Shown: in pieces, positions 47,716 through 56,188 of the stretch
Layout of the letters: each line of letters opens with the position of its first letter
Position numbering within the stretch: position 1 is the first letter of the stretch
Assembly (NCBI RefSeq): GCF_030994125.1
Contig: NZ_CP099917.1
Span: 3,270,001-3,334,000, forward strand
Reading direction: 5' to 3'
DNA length: 64,000 nucleotides
Source: Pseudoalteromonas xiamenensis
GTDB lineage: Bacteria; Pseudomonadota; Gammaproteobacteria; Enterobacterales; Alteromonadaceae
Program-made: the position numbers and the translations under genes
The notes under the pieces: model-generated
The model's database searches: none
Told to the model about the DNA's origin: nothing
What the model saw: only the letters and a program-made list of their open reading frames with translations

Positions 47716-48804
47716 CTAATAACTCTCAAAATACTCGAGTGATTCACGTTTTAGCTGTTTTGCTTTTAGTTGAGCCTGTTGCAGCTTATGAGGGCTAGGC
47801 TCTGGAAATGATAACCACTTATAAGGGTAGCTTCCTTTTCTAAACAACCTGCAAAGTACCGCAGAGTTGGGTACGGGCTTAAAATTACGTAATGCATCAT
47901 CATTAAATGGAAATAGTATATAGAGCTTATTACCTTCCTTTCCTTTTTTGCTCAGCATTTGGCAAGTCACTAATATATAGTCCTCTGTGTCGATCATTAC
48001 ATTGAAGTTGTTGAAGTTCCAAGAAGCAGCATTGAGTACTTTCGCTTGTAATTTATACTCTCTGGCCCCGATAAATGTCGTAAATGGGAACTCTTTTGCG
48101 GGTAAACCGATAGCGCTATTCCTAGTTAGGTTATCAATTGCTCGCTTGGTTATTTTTTTCTTGCGCTCTACTTCTAGCTCTAATGCTCGTTGGGCAGCGA
48201 GTCGTTCAGCTTCGACTTCTATTTTTATCTCATTTTTTAGCGCATCATCACACCAACTATAAATCCAATTTGAGTAAGGCTCTAAGTTACGAAGCGCATC
48301 AATAACAGCTTCCAAGGGCTGCTCAATGAATTGAGATAGGTCGACTTCTAGCGTTGGTACTTTGTTGCTTTTTATAAAGTTTACTTTCTCATCGCTACAG
48401 GGAGCAGTGACTTTAACTTCGATGAATATTTTTCCCACAGATGTTTCCAATTCAACATCCATTTTGTATTTATCCAAGGAAGACTCTACCGAACCTTGTA
48501 ATATTTTGACGAGTTTTTGGGGTCGTACTTTGGTTTTACCCATGTGCTTACATTTAACGGAAGGAAGTAATATTTGCTCTTGAGCGGCTAAATATTCTTG
48601 TGCGAACCTATGTAGCGCAGTCATTAAGCAAGAGCTTTTCTCAGGTTTTGAGGTGTGCGCAAAGGAGTGAGCTTTTATCTTTCCTCTGTTTCTTGCTACG
48701 AGTTCATCATCACAGCCAGGACATGTGCATTGACATAACTTGCCATTGGGAACGTCATTAATTGAGACTAGTTTACCTAGTTTGTTGCGTGCAAAAATGA
48801 GCAA
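47716..48804 (-). CDS. CoiA-like nuclease-domain protein
   Basis: 362 residues. An N-terminal zinc-ribbon-like region (CQCTCPGCDDELVARNRGKI, then AHSFAHT and C) precedes a PD-(D/E)xK-like core KMDVELETSVGKIFIEVKVT. A charged coiled coil (EIKIEVEAERLAAQRALELE) follows, then a C-terminal domain. The order resembles the competence-associated CoiA family. It is divergent from xre, and two Xre-type palindromes lie in between, so it may be under the same control. The function in the transposon is unknown. Confidence 0.62.
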   Translation of the reverse strand: MLIFARNKLGKLVSINDVPNGKLCQCTCPGCDDELVARNRGKIKAHSFAHTSKPEKSSCLMTALHRFAQEYLAAQEQILLPSVKCKHMGKTKVRPQKLVKILQGSVESSLDKYKMDVELETSVGKIFIEVKVTAPCSDEKVNFIKSNKVPTLEVDLSQFIEQPLEAVIDALRNLEPYSNWIYSWCDDALKNEIKIEVEAERLAAQRALELEVERKKKITKRAIDNLTRNSAIGLPAKEFPFTTFIGAREYKLQAKVLNAASWNFNNFNVMIDTEDYILVTCQMLSKKGKEGNKLYILFPFNDDALRNFKPVPNSAVLCRLFRKGSYPYKWLSFPEPSPHKLQQAQLKAKQLKRESLEYFESY

Positions 48805-48872
48805 TTCTTCATTCCTTGCGCTCTTTATTACAGTTGATTTAAAAATATACTTAAAAATTACGCCTTACTTAA

Positions 48873-48887
48873 CTAAGTATTCCTTAG
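48873..48887. promoter_or_regulatory. Operator 1 of the Xre-type regulator
   Basis: CTAAG-TATTC-CTTAG, a perfect 5+5 dyad flanked by A and T. It covers the likely -35 region (TTCCTT, 48880-48885) of the xre promoter and lies about 70 bp upstream of the divergent coiA-like start. Confidence 0.7.
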
Positions 48888-48906
48888 TACCAATGAGGGC
48901 GCTATA

Positions 48907-48921
48907 CTAAGAGAATCTTAG
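48907..48921. promoter_or_regulatory. Operator 2 of the Xre-type regulator
   Basis: CTAAG-AGAAT-CTTAG. It overlaps the likely -10 element TATACT (48903-48908) of xre, 34 bp from operator 1 and about 28 bp before the xre ATG. This arrangement fits negative autoregulation. Confidence 0.7.
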
Positions 48922-48948
48922 CTATTGAAGTTAGTAGCTAAGGTAATC

Positions 48949-49248
48949 ATGGAATCACCAACGCCCTTACGCCTAAAAGAAGCCCGCAAAGCCGCTGGCT
49001 ATACGCAACAGCAGCTAGGCATTGCATTAGGTATGGAGCCCAACACGGCCAGTGCAAGAATGAACCAGTACGAAAAAGGTAAACATGCACCAGACTATAC
49101 AACCATGAAGCGAATCGCTGATGAGTTGGGTGTGCCTGTGGCTTATTTTTATTGTGAAGAACCTCAGCTTGCAGAGCTAATTAAAATTCTAGGTACACTT
49201 AGCTCCAAAGAGCAAGAAGTGTTACTGGCATCTCTAAAAAAACGCTAG
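48949..49248 (+). CDS. Xre-family transcriptional regulator
   Basis: 99 residues from ATG 48949 (TAAGGTAATC upstream; the frame opens at TTG 48925). The helix-turn-helix LRLKEARKAAGYTQQQLGIA-LGMEPNTASARMNQYEKG is clear, followed by DYTTMKRIADELGVPVAYFY. Xre regulators are known in I-F3 transposons, where they control tniQ-cas and guide expression. Identical palindromes at its own promoter and before tniQ support that role here. Confidence 0.88.
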   Translation: MESPTPLRLKEARKAAGYTQQQLGIALGMEPNTASARMNQYEKGKHAPDYTTMKRIADELGVPVAYFYCEEPQLAELIKILGTLSSKEQEVLLASLKKR

Positions 49249-49343
49249 CAATGTATCGAATACGGCGTATGTCTTCAAAGAAGAAGCTGATTAAAAAATG
49301 ACGGGTTGTTTTGATTTTAATAAAAAAGGATATTCTAAATACT

Positions 49344-50939
49344 ATGAAATCATGTTCAGTATTACTCCCTAAAAGTGGTAACTCTCAGACAATTACAGAA
49401 GTTACAGATGTGCGTTCAATGGTTATAGTCGGGGCAAATGGAGCTGGAAAAAGCCGTCTTGGACATTGGATGGAATACAATCAAGTGGAAGAGCAATTCG
49501 TACATCGTGTTTCAGCTCAGCGAGTTGCTCAAATGGACTCGGAAGTCTGGCCTCAAGACTACGAAGAAGCGGAAAGGTACTTATTGTTTGGGAACTCGTC
49601 CAACAAACGAAAAGCTAAAAAGGACCCAAAATATGGTCGCTGGGGAGATGAACCTGTAACTGGTATGGCCTGGGACTTTGATTCAGTTTTAAGTCTTTTA
49701 TATGCAGAGGAGGATAAAAGAAATAGGGAGTATGTTGCCCAAGTAAAAATATCAAAAAGAAAAGTTAAATTGCCTGCTTCATCATTAGATGTGCTGAAGG
49801 AAATATGGCAAGAGCTCTTTACTCAGCGTAAGATCGATTTGGTTGGTAATAAATTTATCGCATCGACTGAGCAAGGTGAGGAATACTCTGCTTCAGAGCT
49901 AAGTGATGGGGAAAGAATTACTTTTTACCTATTGGGCCAGTGTTTACTAGCTCCAAGTAATTCAATAGTTATTATTGATGAGCCTGAGATTCATATACAT
50001 AGATCATTACAAAACAGCCTTTGGAATAAAATTGAAGCTTTGAGAGAAGATTGTTGTTTTGTTTACTTAACTCATGATTTAGATTTTGCAGCCCATAGAA
50101 ATACAAGTGCTAAGATCTGGCTCCGCTCTTTTGATGGCAATTCTTGGGATTGGGAGAAAGTCCCTCAAACCGAACAACTAAGTGAAGAAATTGTTCTTGA
50201 GATAATTGGTAGTAGGAAACCAGTCCTTTTTGTTGAGGGAGAAAGAAATAAAAATGACCATAAGATCTATCAAGCTATCTATTCCAATTATCTAGTAATT
50301 CCCAGGGGAAGTTGTGTAAAAGTTATTGAATCAACGAGAGCTTTAAGATCTAACCCCTCTTTTCATCATTTAGATGCTAGGGGGTTGATTGATAGAGATT
50401 ATCGAACAGATGAAGAGCTAGCATCATTAAAAGCGAGTGGTATTGAGGCTATTAATGTGGCTGAGGTGGAAAATTTATATTGTACAGAAGGGCTGATAAA
50501 GCTTGTCGCTGAGAGCCTAGAGCTTGATCCGACACTTGCTTTTGAAAATGTTAAAGCCTTTATATTTAAAGAGTTTCAAAAGGAACTAGAAGCCCAAGCT
50601 TCAAAAAAGTCTTCATTTGATATCAAGTTTAAATTAAACCTATTCAATGACAATGCCGTTGGCGTAGAAGGCTTATCAAATCACTTCAAAACGGTGACTG
50701 AGTCTATTGATATTCAATCGATTTACCAAAGGTATTACAAAGAATTTTCGGATTATATTGAAAATGGAGATTACGAAGGTGTACTAAGATCCTTTAACAG
50801 AAAGAGCCTAAGTTCAAGAGTTTCTCGTTTTTTAGACTTAGACAAAGGTAAGTATCCGGAACTAATCTTGCGTTATATTCATAGTTCACGACGGAGCGAA
50901 ATCATAAAAGAGTTAAGTCGCTATACTCCTGAACTATAA
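49344..50939 (+). CDS. ABC-type ATPase fused to a TOPRIM (DUF4435) domain, PARIS/OLD-like
   Basis: 531 residues from ATG 49344 (the frame opens at 49311). The ATPase half has Walker A GANGAGKS (about residues 30-37), signature ELSDGERITFYLL and Walker B IVIIDEPEIHIH. The C-terminal half has TOPRIM-like VLFVEGERNKNDHKIY and GLIDRDYRTDEE, as in DUF4435. Proteins with this pair (AriA plus AriB of PARIS, OLD nucleases) defend against phage. It is inserted between xre and tniQ. Whether it is a true fused PARIS is uncertain. Confidence 0.7.
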   Translation: MKSCSVLLPKSGNSQTITEVTDVRSMVIVGANGAGKSRLGHWMEYNQVEEQFVHRVSAQRVAQMDSEVWPQDYEEAERYLLFGNSSNKRKAKKDPKYGRWGDEPVTGMAWDFDSVLSLLYAEEDKRNREYVAQVKISKRKVKLPASSLDVLKEIWQELFTQRKIDLVGNKFIASTEQGEEYSASELSDGERITFYLLGQCLLAPSNSIVIIDEPEIHIHRSLQNSLWNKIEALREDCCFVYLTHDLDFAAHRNTSAKIWLRSFDGNSWDWEKVPQTEQLSEEIVLEIIGSRKPVLFVEGERNKNDHKIYQAIYSNYLVIPRGSCVKVIESTRALRSNPSFHHLDARGLIDRDYRTDEELASLKASGIEAINVAEVENLYCTEGLIKLVAESLELDPTLAFENVKAFIFKEFQKELEAQASKKSSFDIKFKLNLFNDNAVGVEGLSNHFKTVTESIDIQSIYQRYYKEFSDYIENGDYEGVLRSFNRKSLSSRVSRFLDLDKGKYPELILRYIHSSRRSEIIKELSRYTPEL

Positions 50940-51007
50940 GAACATGCCTATATTTTACGTTATATGTTAGGAAAGATTATTTGACTGTACATTTAACACA
51001 GTCTAAA

Positions 51008-51034
51008 CCTAAACTAAGTTTTCCTTAGTTTAGG
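51008..51034. promoter_or_regulatory. Operator upstream of tniQ-cas
   Basis: An 11+11 perfect dyad, CCTAAACTAAG and CTTAGTTTAGG, around TTTTC. Its core CTAAG-N5-CTTAG is the same as the two sites at xre. It lies 6 bases before the tniQ ATG and downstream of a candidate -35 TTGACT (50981-50986), so bound Xre would block transcription of tniQ-cas8-5-7-6. Confidence 0.75.
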
Positions 51035-51040
51035 TTTTAA

Positions 51041-52219
51041 ATGCAATTCCTTTCTCAAACAACTCCTTATCCAGATGAAACCATTGAAAGCTATTTGCTT
51101 CGTTTGTCACAAGACAATGGCTACCTTGGTTTTGCTGATATGGCCGATATTTTGTGGGATTGGCTGGTAACGCAAGATCATGAGCTGGAGGGAGCTTTTC
51201 CAAACGAGTTGCAATCGGTTGATGTGTATAAGGCATCACAATCAAGTAATTTTCGGGTTCGAGCGCTGCGGTTGGTTGCGCAGTTAGCAGGAGTTGAGGC
51301 GTCTAAGTTGCTTAATATGTGCTGGCTTCGCAGTAATACGCAGTTTGGTGCTATCACGGCGGTTTCTCGTGGTGGGTTATTGGTGCCTCGTCAGTTGCTT
51401 CGTAAGTCTGGCATTCCTGTTTGCACCGAATGTTTAAAGCAAGATGTGCACATAACTTACCTTTGGCATTTAAGAGTCTATAAAGCCTGTCATAAGCATA
51501 ATCAGCAGTTAACTAGAATATGTGGGCAATGTGATGCTGAAATTGATTACAGAGCGTCTGAGGCGTTTTTAGATTGTGAGTGTGGCGCTGCAATCAAGCA
51601 AGGCCCAAAGGCAAGTCACGCGGACTTGAAATTGGCAAATACCCTTGCAAGTAACGCCGTTGCAAAACTTGTCGGGCTTCTGGCTTGGTTTAGTCAGTGG
51701 CGAGCTATCAGCTATCATGACGATGAGTTTAGCGAGCTGTTTGTAAGCTACTTTTCTAACTGGCCCAGTGGATTTGAGGATGAACTAAGTAACACCGCTG
51801 AACTTGCTAAAGTAAAACAGCTTAGGCCGTTTAACCACACACCATTAAATGATGTATTCGGCAGCTTACTTAAAGACAGCAAACTGGCCGCCGCTGGCTC
51901 GCAAGGCTATAACACGGTGCAGTTGGCCATCATTACATTTTTAACCAAGCTCGTTGAGCAAAACCCAAAGAAAAAGCACCCAAACTTGGGTGATCTACTA
52001 CTTTCTATGCTTGATGCCGCAGTCATTCTTGGCACAAGTACCGAGCAAGTGTTTAGGTTGTACGAAGAGGGCTTTTTAGCCGCTGCTCAACCACCTAAAA
52101 AGAATACATTTTTAAAGCCGAGCGATAACGTGTTTTACCTCAGGCAGGTTATAGACCTACAGCAGTCTTTTGCACCGAACATGCCTAATAACCAACAACA
52201 ATTCGTACCACCATGGTGA
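51041..52219 (+). CDS. tniQ: TniQ, Cascade-associated transposition targeting protein
   Basis: 392 residues. The N-terminus YPDETIESYLLRLSQDNGY is typical of TniQ/TnsD. Zinc-binding cysteines appear in VCTECLKQDV, KACHKHNQQL, ICGQCD and CECG. As a dimer it sits at the Cas6 end of Cascade and recruits TnsC to the target. It is the short TniQ, not a sequence-specific TnsD, so targeting relies on guide RNA. It is first in the tniQ-cas operon, and cas8 starts three bases after its stop. Confidence 0.93.
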   Translation: MQFLSQTTPYPDETIESYLLRLSQDNGYLGFADMADILWDWLVTQDHELEGAFPNELQSVDVYKASQSSNFRVRALRLVAQLAGVEASKLLNMCWLRSNTQFGAITAVSRGGLLVPRQLLRKSGIPVCTECLKQDVHITYLWHLRVYKACHKHNQQLTRICGQCDAEIDYRASEAFLDCECGAAIKQGPKASHADLKLANTLASNAVAKLVGLLAWFSQWRAISYHDDEFSELFVSYFSNWPSGFEDELSNTAELAKVKQLRPFNHTPLNDVFGSLLKDSKLAAAGSQGYNTVQLAIITFLTKLVEQNPKKKHPNLGDLLLSMLDAAVILGTSTEQVFRLYEEGFLAAAQPPKKNTFLKPSDNVFYLRQVIDLQQSFAPNMPNNQQQFVPPW

Positions 52220-52222
52220 TCA

Positions 52223-53494
52223 ATGGAACTGCACACACTACTGCAAAATACCTCAAGCAAAGAGCTTACCCAAACGCTACGAGCGGCATTTGCCCCATAC
52301 TCTGAACATGTTGATATTACAGGGAGTGAGCCTCAAGCATTGGTGATTTTAATTAACCTCACCTACAAGCGAAAAGACATCAAAGATTTAGCGTGTGTGA
52401 GTAGTGCCAAAGCTGCGCTACGCGATGAGCAACACCTTAAAACCTGTATTGATGAAGTGAAGTGGTATCACACCCATAATTTTAAATACCCCGATATTCG
52501 AGTCAGCCACCAAAGGCTATTGGCGCAAGTGGTTGATGATGGGCTTAGGGTAGTCAGCAGCGCCAGTTACCCAATGCAATTTGGCTGGTCGCACGATAGC
52601 GCTAAAATCAATCATGCTAAGTTGTTTTTAACAGGCTTTGTTTGGTGTGGTGAATATGTGTGTTTGGCACAGCTGCTTGCAAAGCAAGAGGGCTTTTGGG
52701 TAGCGCAGTTTAGAGCGCTAGGATTGCTAAAAAAGGATGTGATTGCTGTGTGTGAGCAAATAGTGGCGCAGCTCCCTAATCAAGAACTGCCTGAGCAAAT
52801 TAGTAATTACACCCCTCAGTTACTTATTCCAATTGAACATGACTATTTGAGCGTATCGCCCGTTGTGAGCCATGCCGTTTTAGCTGCGCTGCAAATGGCA
52901 ACGCGCAGCGGTTTGCTTAAACGTGGGGTTATTGAGCACAATCGACCCGCAAATGTGGGAGAGCTGCCAAGCGCACTGGGCGGCAGAGTGAACGTGCTTA
53001 AATACTTTGCCAAAACCTACAGTGCGACTACCGTTAATGACTACTACAGCCAAAACGAGCAGCGGCTTTTTAATGTGTCGGCATTAAATAGCAAAACAGT
53101 GAGTGAGGCTTTGCTAGTGCTGTCAAAGTCAAAGCCTTTTAACACGCTAAGGCAAAAGCGTTTGGCACGTATTGCTGCAACTAAAGCGTTACGAACAGCA
53201 CTTTATGGATGGTTAGAAAAGCTCATAAAGTTGGCGCAAAACGAAGCGATAAATGACTCAGACTCTGAGCCAGTAAAACTTTTAGCCACGCAAGAATACA
53301 AGCAGTTAGAGCTTGTTTTAAGCCAAGAGTTAAATAAGCAAATGAGTGGGCTTAAATACTTAAAGCGTTACGCTTATCACCCAGAACTAATGCCTATCTT
53401 AAAAGCACAACTTAGTTATGTGCTATCGCATCAAAATAACCAAGATGATGAATTTGAGGCGGAGCATATTCAGTACGTGCATTGTCAGAATTAA
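52223..53494 (+). CDS. cas8f: Type I-F3 Cascade large subunit Cas8f (Csy1-like)
   Basis: 423 residues, corresponding to the Cas8 part of the Cas8/Cas5 fusion known in most I-F3 elements. KWYHTHNFKYPDIRVSHQRL and FGWSHDSAKINHAKLFLTGF resemble the family. It recognises the PAM and starts the R-loop. It ends at TAA 53492-53494. The next seven codons and cas5 are in the same frame, so a single stop separates what is otherwise one fusion of about 680 residues. Confidence 0.85.
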   Translation: MELHTLLQNTSSKELTQTLRAAFAPYSEHVDITGSEPQALVILINLTYKRKDIKDLACVSSAKAALRDEQHLKTCIDEVKWYHTHNFKYPDIRVSHQRLLAQVVDDGLRVVSSASYPMQFGWSHDSAKINHAKLFLTGFVWCGEYVCLAQLLAKQEGFWVAQFRALGLLKKDVIAVCEQIVAQLPNQELPEQISNYTPQLLIPIEHDYLSVSPVVSHAVLAALQMATRSGLLKRGVIEHNRPANVGELPSALGGRVNVLKYFAKTYSATTVNDYYSQNEQRLFNVSALNSKTVSEALLVLSKSKPFNTLRQKRLARIAATKALRTALYGWLEKLIKLAQNEAINDSDSEPVKLLATQEYKQLELVLSQELNKQMSGLKYLKRYAYHPELMPILKAQLSYVLSHQNNQDDEFEAEHIQYVHCQN

Positions 53495-53515
53495 CGCGTC
53501 TACAACGCTGAGGCA

Positions 53516-54274
53516 ATGCCGAATCCTTACTTAAAGGGTATGCCGTCAATCACCGCGCTTGAAGGTTTGGGGCATCAATTTCAGCGTAAGCTGCAAAAGT
53601 TGTTAGGCGTTGGCGTACATGTGATTGGTGTTGCTGCGTATGTTCGCTCGTCTCAATTGCACAACAACAAGCAGTTGCCTGAGCCCAACAAACTCAAAAA
53701 AGACGGTCAAAAGCGTGTGCCACTGCGTTCGGCAATTATGCAAATACCCAAGTGCGATATATGTTTTGATTTGGTATTTAGAGTGCAAACTGATAATCAA
53801 GCTGTTGCTAACGACTTGTCTGAAAACCTTCTGAAAGCGGCATTTCCATCGCGCTATGCAGGTGGTACGCTTCATCCGCCCTCGTTATATGATCAAGTTG
53901 ATTGGTGCCAAGTTTATGCAAAACCATTGGCATTATTTGAGCGTATTCGCTCTTTGCCTAAAGGTGGTTCATGGCTTTATCCAACCTCGGTTGAGGTGAG
54001 CAGTTTTGAAGAACTAGCTGAGCAGTTAGCGCTGCGGCCCACTATGCGGCCAGCTGCACTGGGTTATTTAGCCCTTGAAGAACCAAAGCCAAGGCAAGGC
54101 TCAATCACCCAGTTACACTGCTATGTTGAGCCTGTAATTGGATTGCTTGAATGTGTAGATGCAGTCACGGTTCGATTGTCTGGTGCTCGGCACTTTTTTA
54201 ATCACGGGTTTTGGGCCATGCATTGCAAAAAAGCATCTATGCTTATGAAAAAAGCCAAGTTTGAGTACGACTAA
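53516..54274 (+). CDS. cas5f: Type I-F3 Cascade subunit Cas5f (Csy2-like)
   Basis: 252 residues. NPYLKGMPSITALEGLGHQF near the N-terminus, then GTLHPPSLYDQVDW and LSGARHFFNHGFWAMHCKKA, fit Csy2-type Cas5. It caps the crRNA 5' end next to Cas8. A ribosome site GAGG lies just before its ATG, so separate translation is plausible even though it is in frame with cas8. Its stop overlaps the cas7 ATG by one base. Confidence 0.83.
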   Translation: MPNPYLKGMPSITALEGLGHQFQRKLQKLLGVGVHVIGVAAYVRSSQLHNNKQLPEPNKLKKDGQKRVPLRSAIMQIPKCDICFDLVFRVQTDNQAVANDLSENLLKAAFPSRYAGGTLHPPSLYDQVDWCQVYAKPLALFERIRSLPKGGSWLYPTSVEVSSFEELAEQLALRPTMRPAALGYLALEEPKPRQGSITQLHCYVEPVIGLLECVDAVTVRLSGARHFFNHGFWAMHCKKASMLMKKAKFEYD

Positions 54275-55296
54275 TGAAACTCCCGCGCCAGCTCTCATAC
54301 ACCCGTTCGCTCTCGCCAGGTAAGGCGGTGTTCTTTTATAAAACACCCGAAAGCGATTTTGAACCACTACAAATTGAACGGCAAAAGATCCGTGGTCAAA
54401 AGTCAGGTTTCGCCGAAGCCTACAAAAATGAAGCCACACCCAAAGAGCTAGCCCCGCAAGACCTAGCCTTTGGTAATCCACACACCATAGAGCTTTGTTA
54501 CGTGCCGCCCACCGTGCAACAACTCTATTGCCGGTTTTCACTCAGAGTAGAAGCAAACAGCCTAGAACCTAACGTATGTGGTGAACCGAAAGTAAGTTAC
54601 TGGCTAACACGGTTTATGAACACCTACAAACAACATGGTGGCTTTGGGGAGTTGGCAAAGCGCTACGCCAAAAACATTCTTATGTGTGAGTGGCTATGGC
54701 GAAACAAAACATCACCCAATGTGGAATTAGAGATAATTGGCGAAGGGTTTGACCCTATCAGCATTACCAAAGCAAACCGTTTACGCTGGGATGGCAAATG
54801 GCGCGAGGCTGAAGACGCGTTGCATACACTCACAGAAGTGATCCAAACAGGGCTAGAAGACCCATATAGTTTTTGCTTTTTAGAAGTAACCGCCAAGCTC
54901 GACACTTACTTTGGACAGGAGATTTACCCTAGCCAATCATTCGCAGAGAACGATGACGTAGCAAGAACTTACGCCTACACCCAAGTAGCGGGTCAAGACG
55001 CAGCCTGCCTTCACTCTCAAAAAGTGGGGGCAGCCATTCAAATGATTGATGACTGGTACGATGAAGACGCAAACAAGCGGTTAAGAATTCACGAATACGG
55101 CGCAGATTACAAAAACGTAATTGCCAGACGCGCACCAAGCAACCGATTAGACTTTTATTCACTGCTACAAAAAGTGGCGTTATACGTAAAAGAAATGGAT
55201 CAAAACGGCCTAAAGAATCAAGAGCAAGCCAGCCATATTCACTACATAGCAGCAGTTTTAATCAAAGGCGGGTTATTCCAAAGGACCAAAGAATGA
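54274..55296 (+). CDS. cas7f: Type I-F3 Cascade backbone Cas7f (Csy3)
   Basis: 340 residues starting MKLPRQLSYTRSLSPGKAVF, the Csy3 N-terminus, with TIELCYVPPTVQQLYCRFSL later and a C-terminal region ending KGGLFQRTKE. Six copies coat the spacer and flip out every sixth base, matching the mismatch pattern of the homing guide. It overlaps cas6 by four bases (ATGA). Confidence 0.92.
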   Translation: MKLPRQLSYTRSLSPGKAVFFYKTPESDFEPLQIERQKIRGQKSGFAEAYKNEATPKELAPQDLAFGNPHTIELCYVPPTVQQLYCRFSLRVEANSLEPNVCGEPKVSYWLTRFMNTYKQHGGFGELAKRYAKNILMCEWLWRNKTSPNVELEIIGEGFDPISITKANRLRWDGKWREAEDALHTLTEVIQTGLEDPYSFCFLEVTAKLDTYFGQEIYPSQSFAENDDVARTYAYTQVAGQDAACLHSQKVGAAIQMIDDWYDEDANKRLRIHEYGADYKNVIARRAPSNRLDFYSLLQKVALYVKEMDQNGLKNQEQASHIHYIAAVLIKGGLFQRTKE

Positions 55297-55886
55297 GCCG
55301 AAGTTATTTTACCATTACTTATCTACCAAAAAATTGTGACGTAACCCTATTAGCAGGCCGCTGTATTGGCATATTACACGGCTTTATGAACAAACAAAGC
55401 TGCAATCACATTGGTGTAAGCTTCCCAAAATGGACCGACAAAGACTTAGGTAATCAGATAGCTTTTGTGAGTGAAGATAAAGCCGCACTTAAATACCTAA
55501 GCCAGCAAAACTATTTTGAAATGATGGCCCACGACAAGCTGTTTGAAATATCGGCCATAAAGCCAGTACCAGTCGATACCCCAGAAGTTCGCATTATCCG
55601 CGACCAAAGCTTAGGTAAGTTATGCATGGGCGAAAAACGTCGGAGAATGGAACGCGCAAAACGCAGAGCCGAAGCCAGAGGTGAAGAATATACTCCGCAG
55701 TACGTGCCGACCGACACAGAAATTAGCGCATTTCATAAAATACCCATCGCAAGCAAAAACAACCAAAACGACTTTGTATTGCACTTAAGGTTAGAGCCAA
55801 CAGACTCAATACAAAGCACTTTTAACAGCTATGGTTTTGCAACAAACGAAGTTTATAAAGGCAGCGTTCCGGTATTAGCCATTTAA
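55293..55886 (+). CDS. cas6f: CRISPR RNA endonuclease Cas6f (Csy4)
   Basis: 197 residues. The catalytic-histidine region LHGFMNKQSCNHIGVSFPKW is near residue 30. A basic stretch MGEKRRRMERAKRRAEARGE (about residues 110-130) forms the arginine-rich helix that grips the repeat hairpin. It cuts repeats after the CTGCC...GGCAG stem and stays bound at the crRNA 3' end, where TniQ docks. The array starts about 120 bases downstream. Confidence 0.92.
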   Translation: MSRSYFTITYLPKNCDVTLLAGRCIGILHGFMNKQSCNHIGVSFPKWTDKDLGNQIAFVSEDKAALKYLSQQNYFEMMAHDKLFEISAIKPVPVDTPEVRIIRDQSLGKLCMGEKRRRMERAKRRAEARGEEYTPQYVPTDTEISAFHKIPIASKNNQNDFVLHLRLEPTDSIQSTFNSYGFATNEVYKGSVPVLAI

Positions 55887-56008
55887 ATATCGATCGCTCT
55901 TGGAGTGCCGTATATCAAAGAGTTAAGTGTAGATGGTAAAACAAAGGTTATTTACTGAAATTCGACTTAATGGTATGGAATTTATGAAGTTTTAGTCTAA
56001 CTTTAATA

Positions 56009-56156
56009 GTGACCTGCCGCATAGGTAGCTGGAAATCGAATGTGCTTTTGTTAGTCTGCTTAGCTTGCGTGACCTGCCGCATAGGTAGCTGGAAATCATT
56101 TGGGAAAGCAATATTCCCAACTGGGAGTGTGACTTGCCGCATAGGCAGCTGAAATT
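56009..56156 (+). CRISPR. Type I-F CRISPR array, three recognisable repeats with 32-bp spacers
   Basis: The 28-bp repeats start at 56009, 56069 and 56129, exactly 60 bp apart. The first two are identical (GTGACCTGCCGCATAGGTAG then CTGGAAAT). The third differs at several bases (GTGACTTGCCGCATAGGCAG then CTGAAATT). The stem is CTGCC/GGTAG or TTGCC/GGCAG around GCATA. Spacer 1 (56037-56068) and spacer 2 (56097-56128) have no match noticed in the window. Spacer 3 (56157-56188) is the ffs guide. There is no cas1-cas2, so no adaptation. Confidence 0.95.
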
Positions 56157-56188
56157 AGGCCAGGAACTATACAACCACATCATATGAC

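Noticed and set aside
51041..52219. TnsD-type, sequence-specific site selector
   Set aside because: At 392 residues it is the short TniQ of Cascade-guided elements; a full TnsD would be longer, and no second tniQ/tnsD was found in the element.
56037..56128. Matches of spacers 1 and 2 within the window (self-targeting)
   Set aside because: No convincing match was found by eye on either strand; a database search would be needed for their targets.
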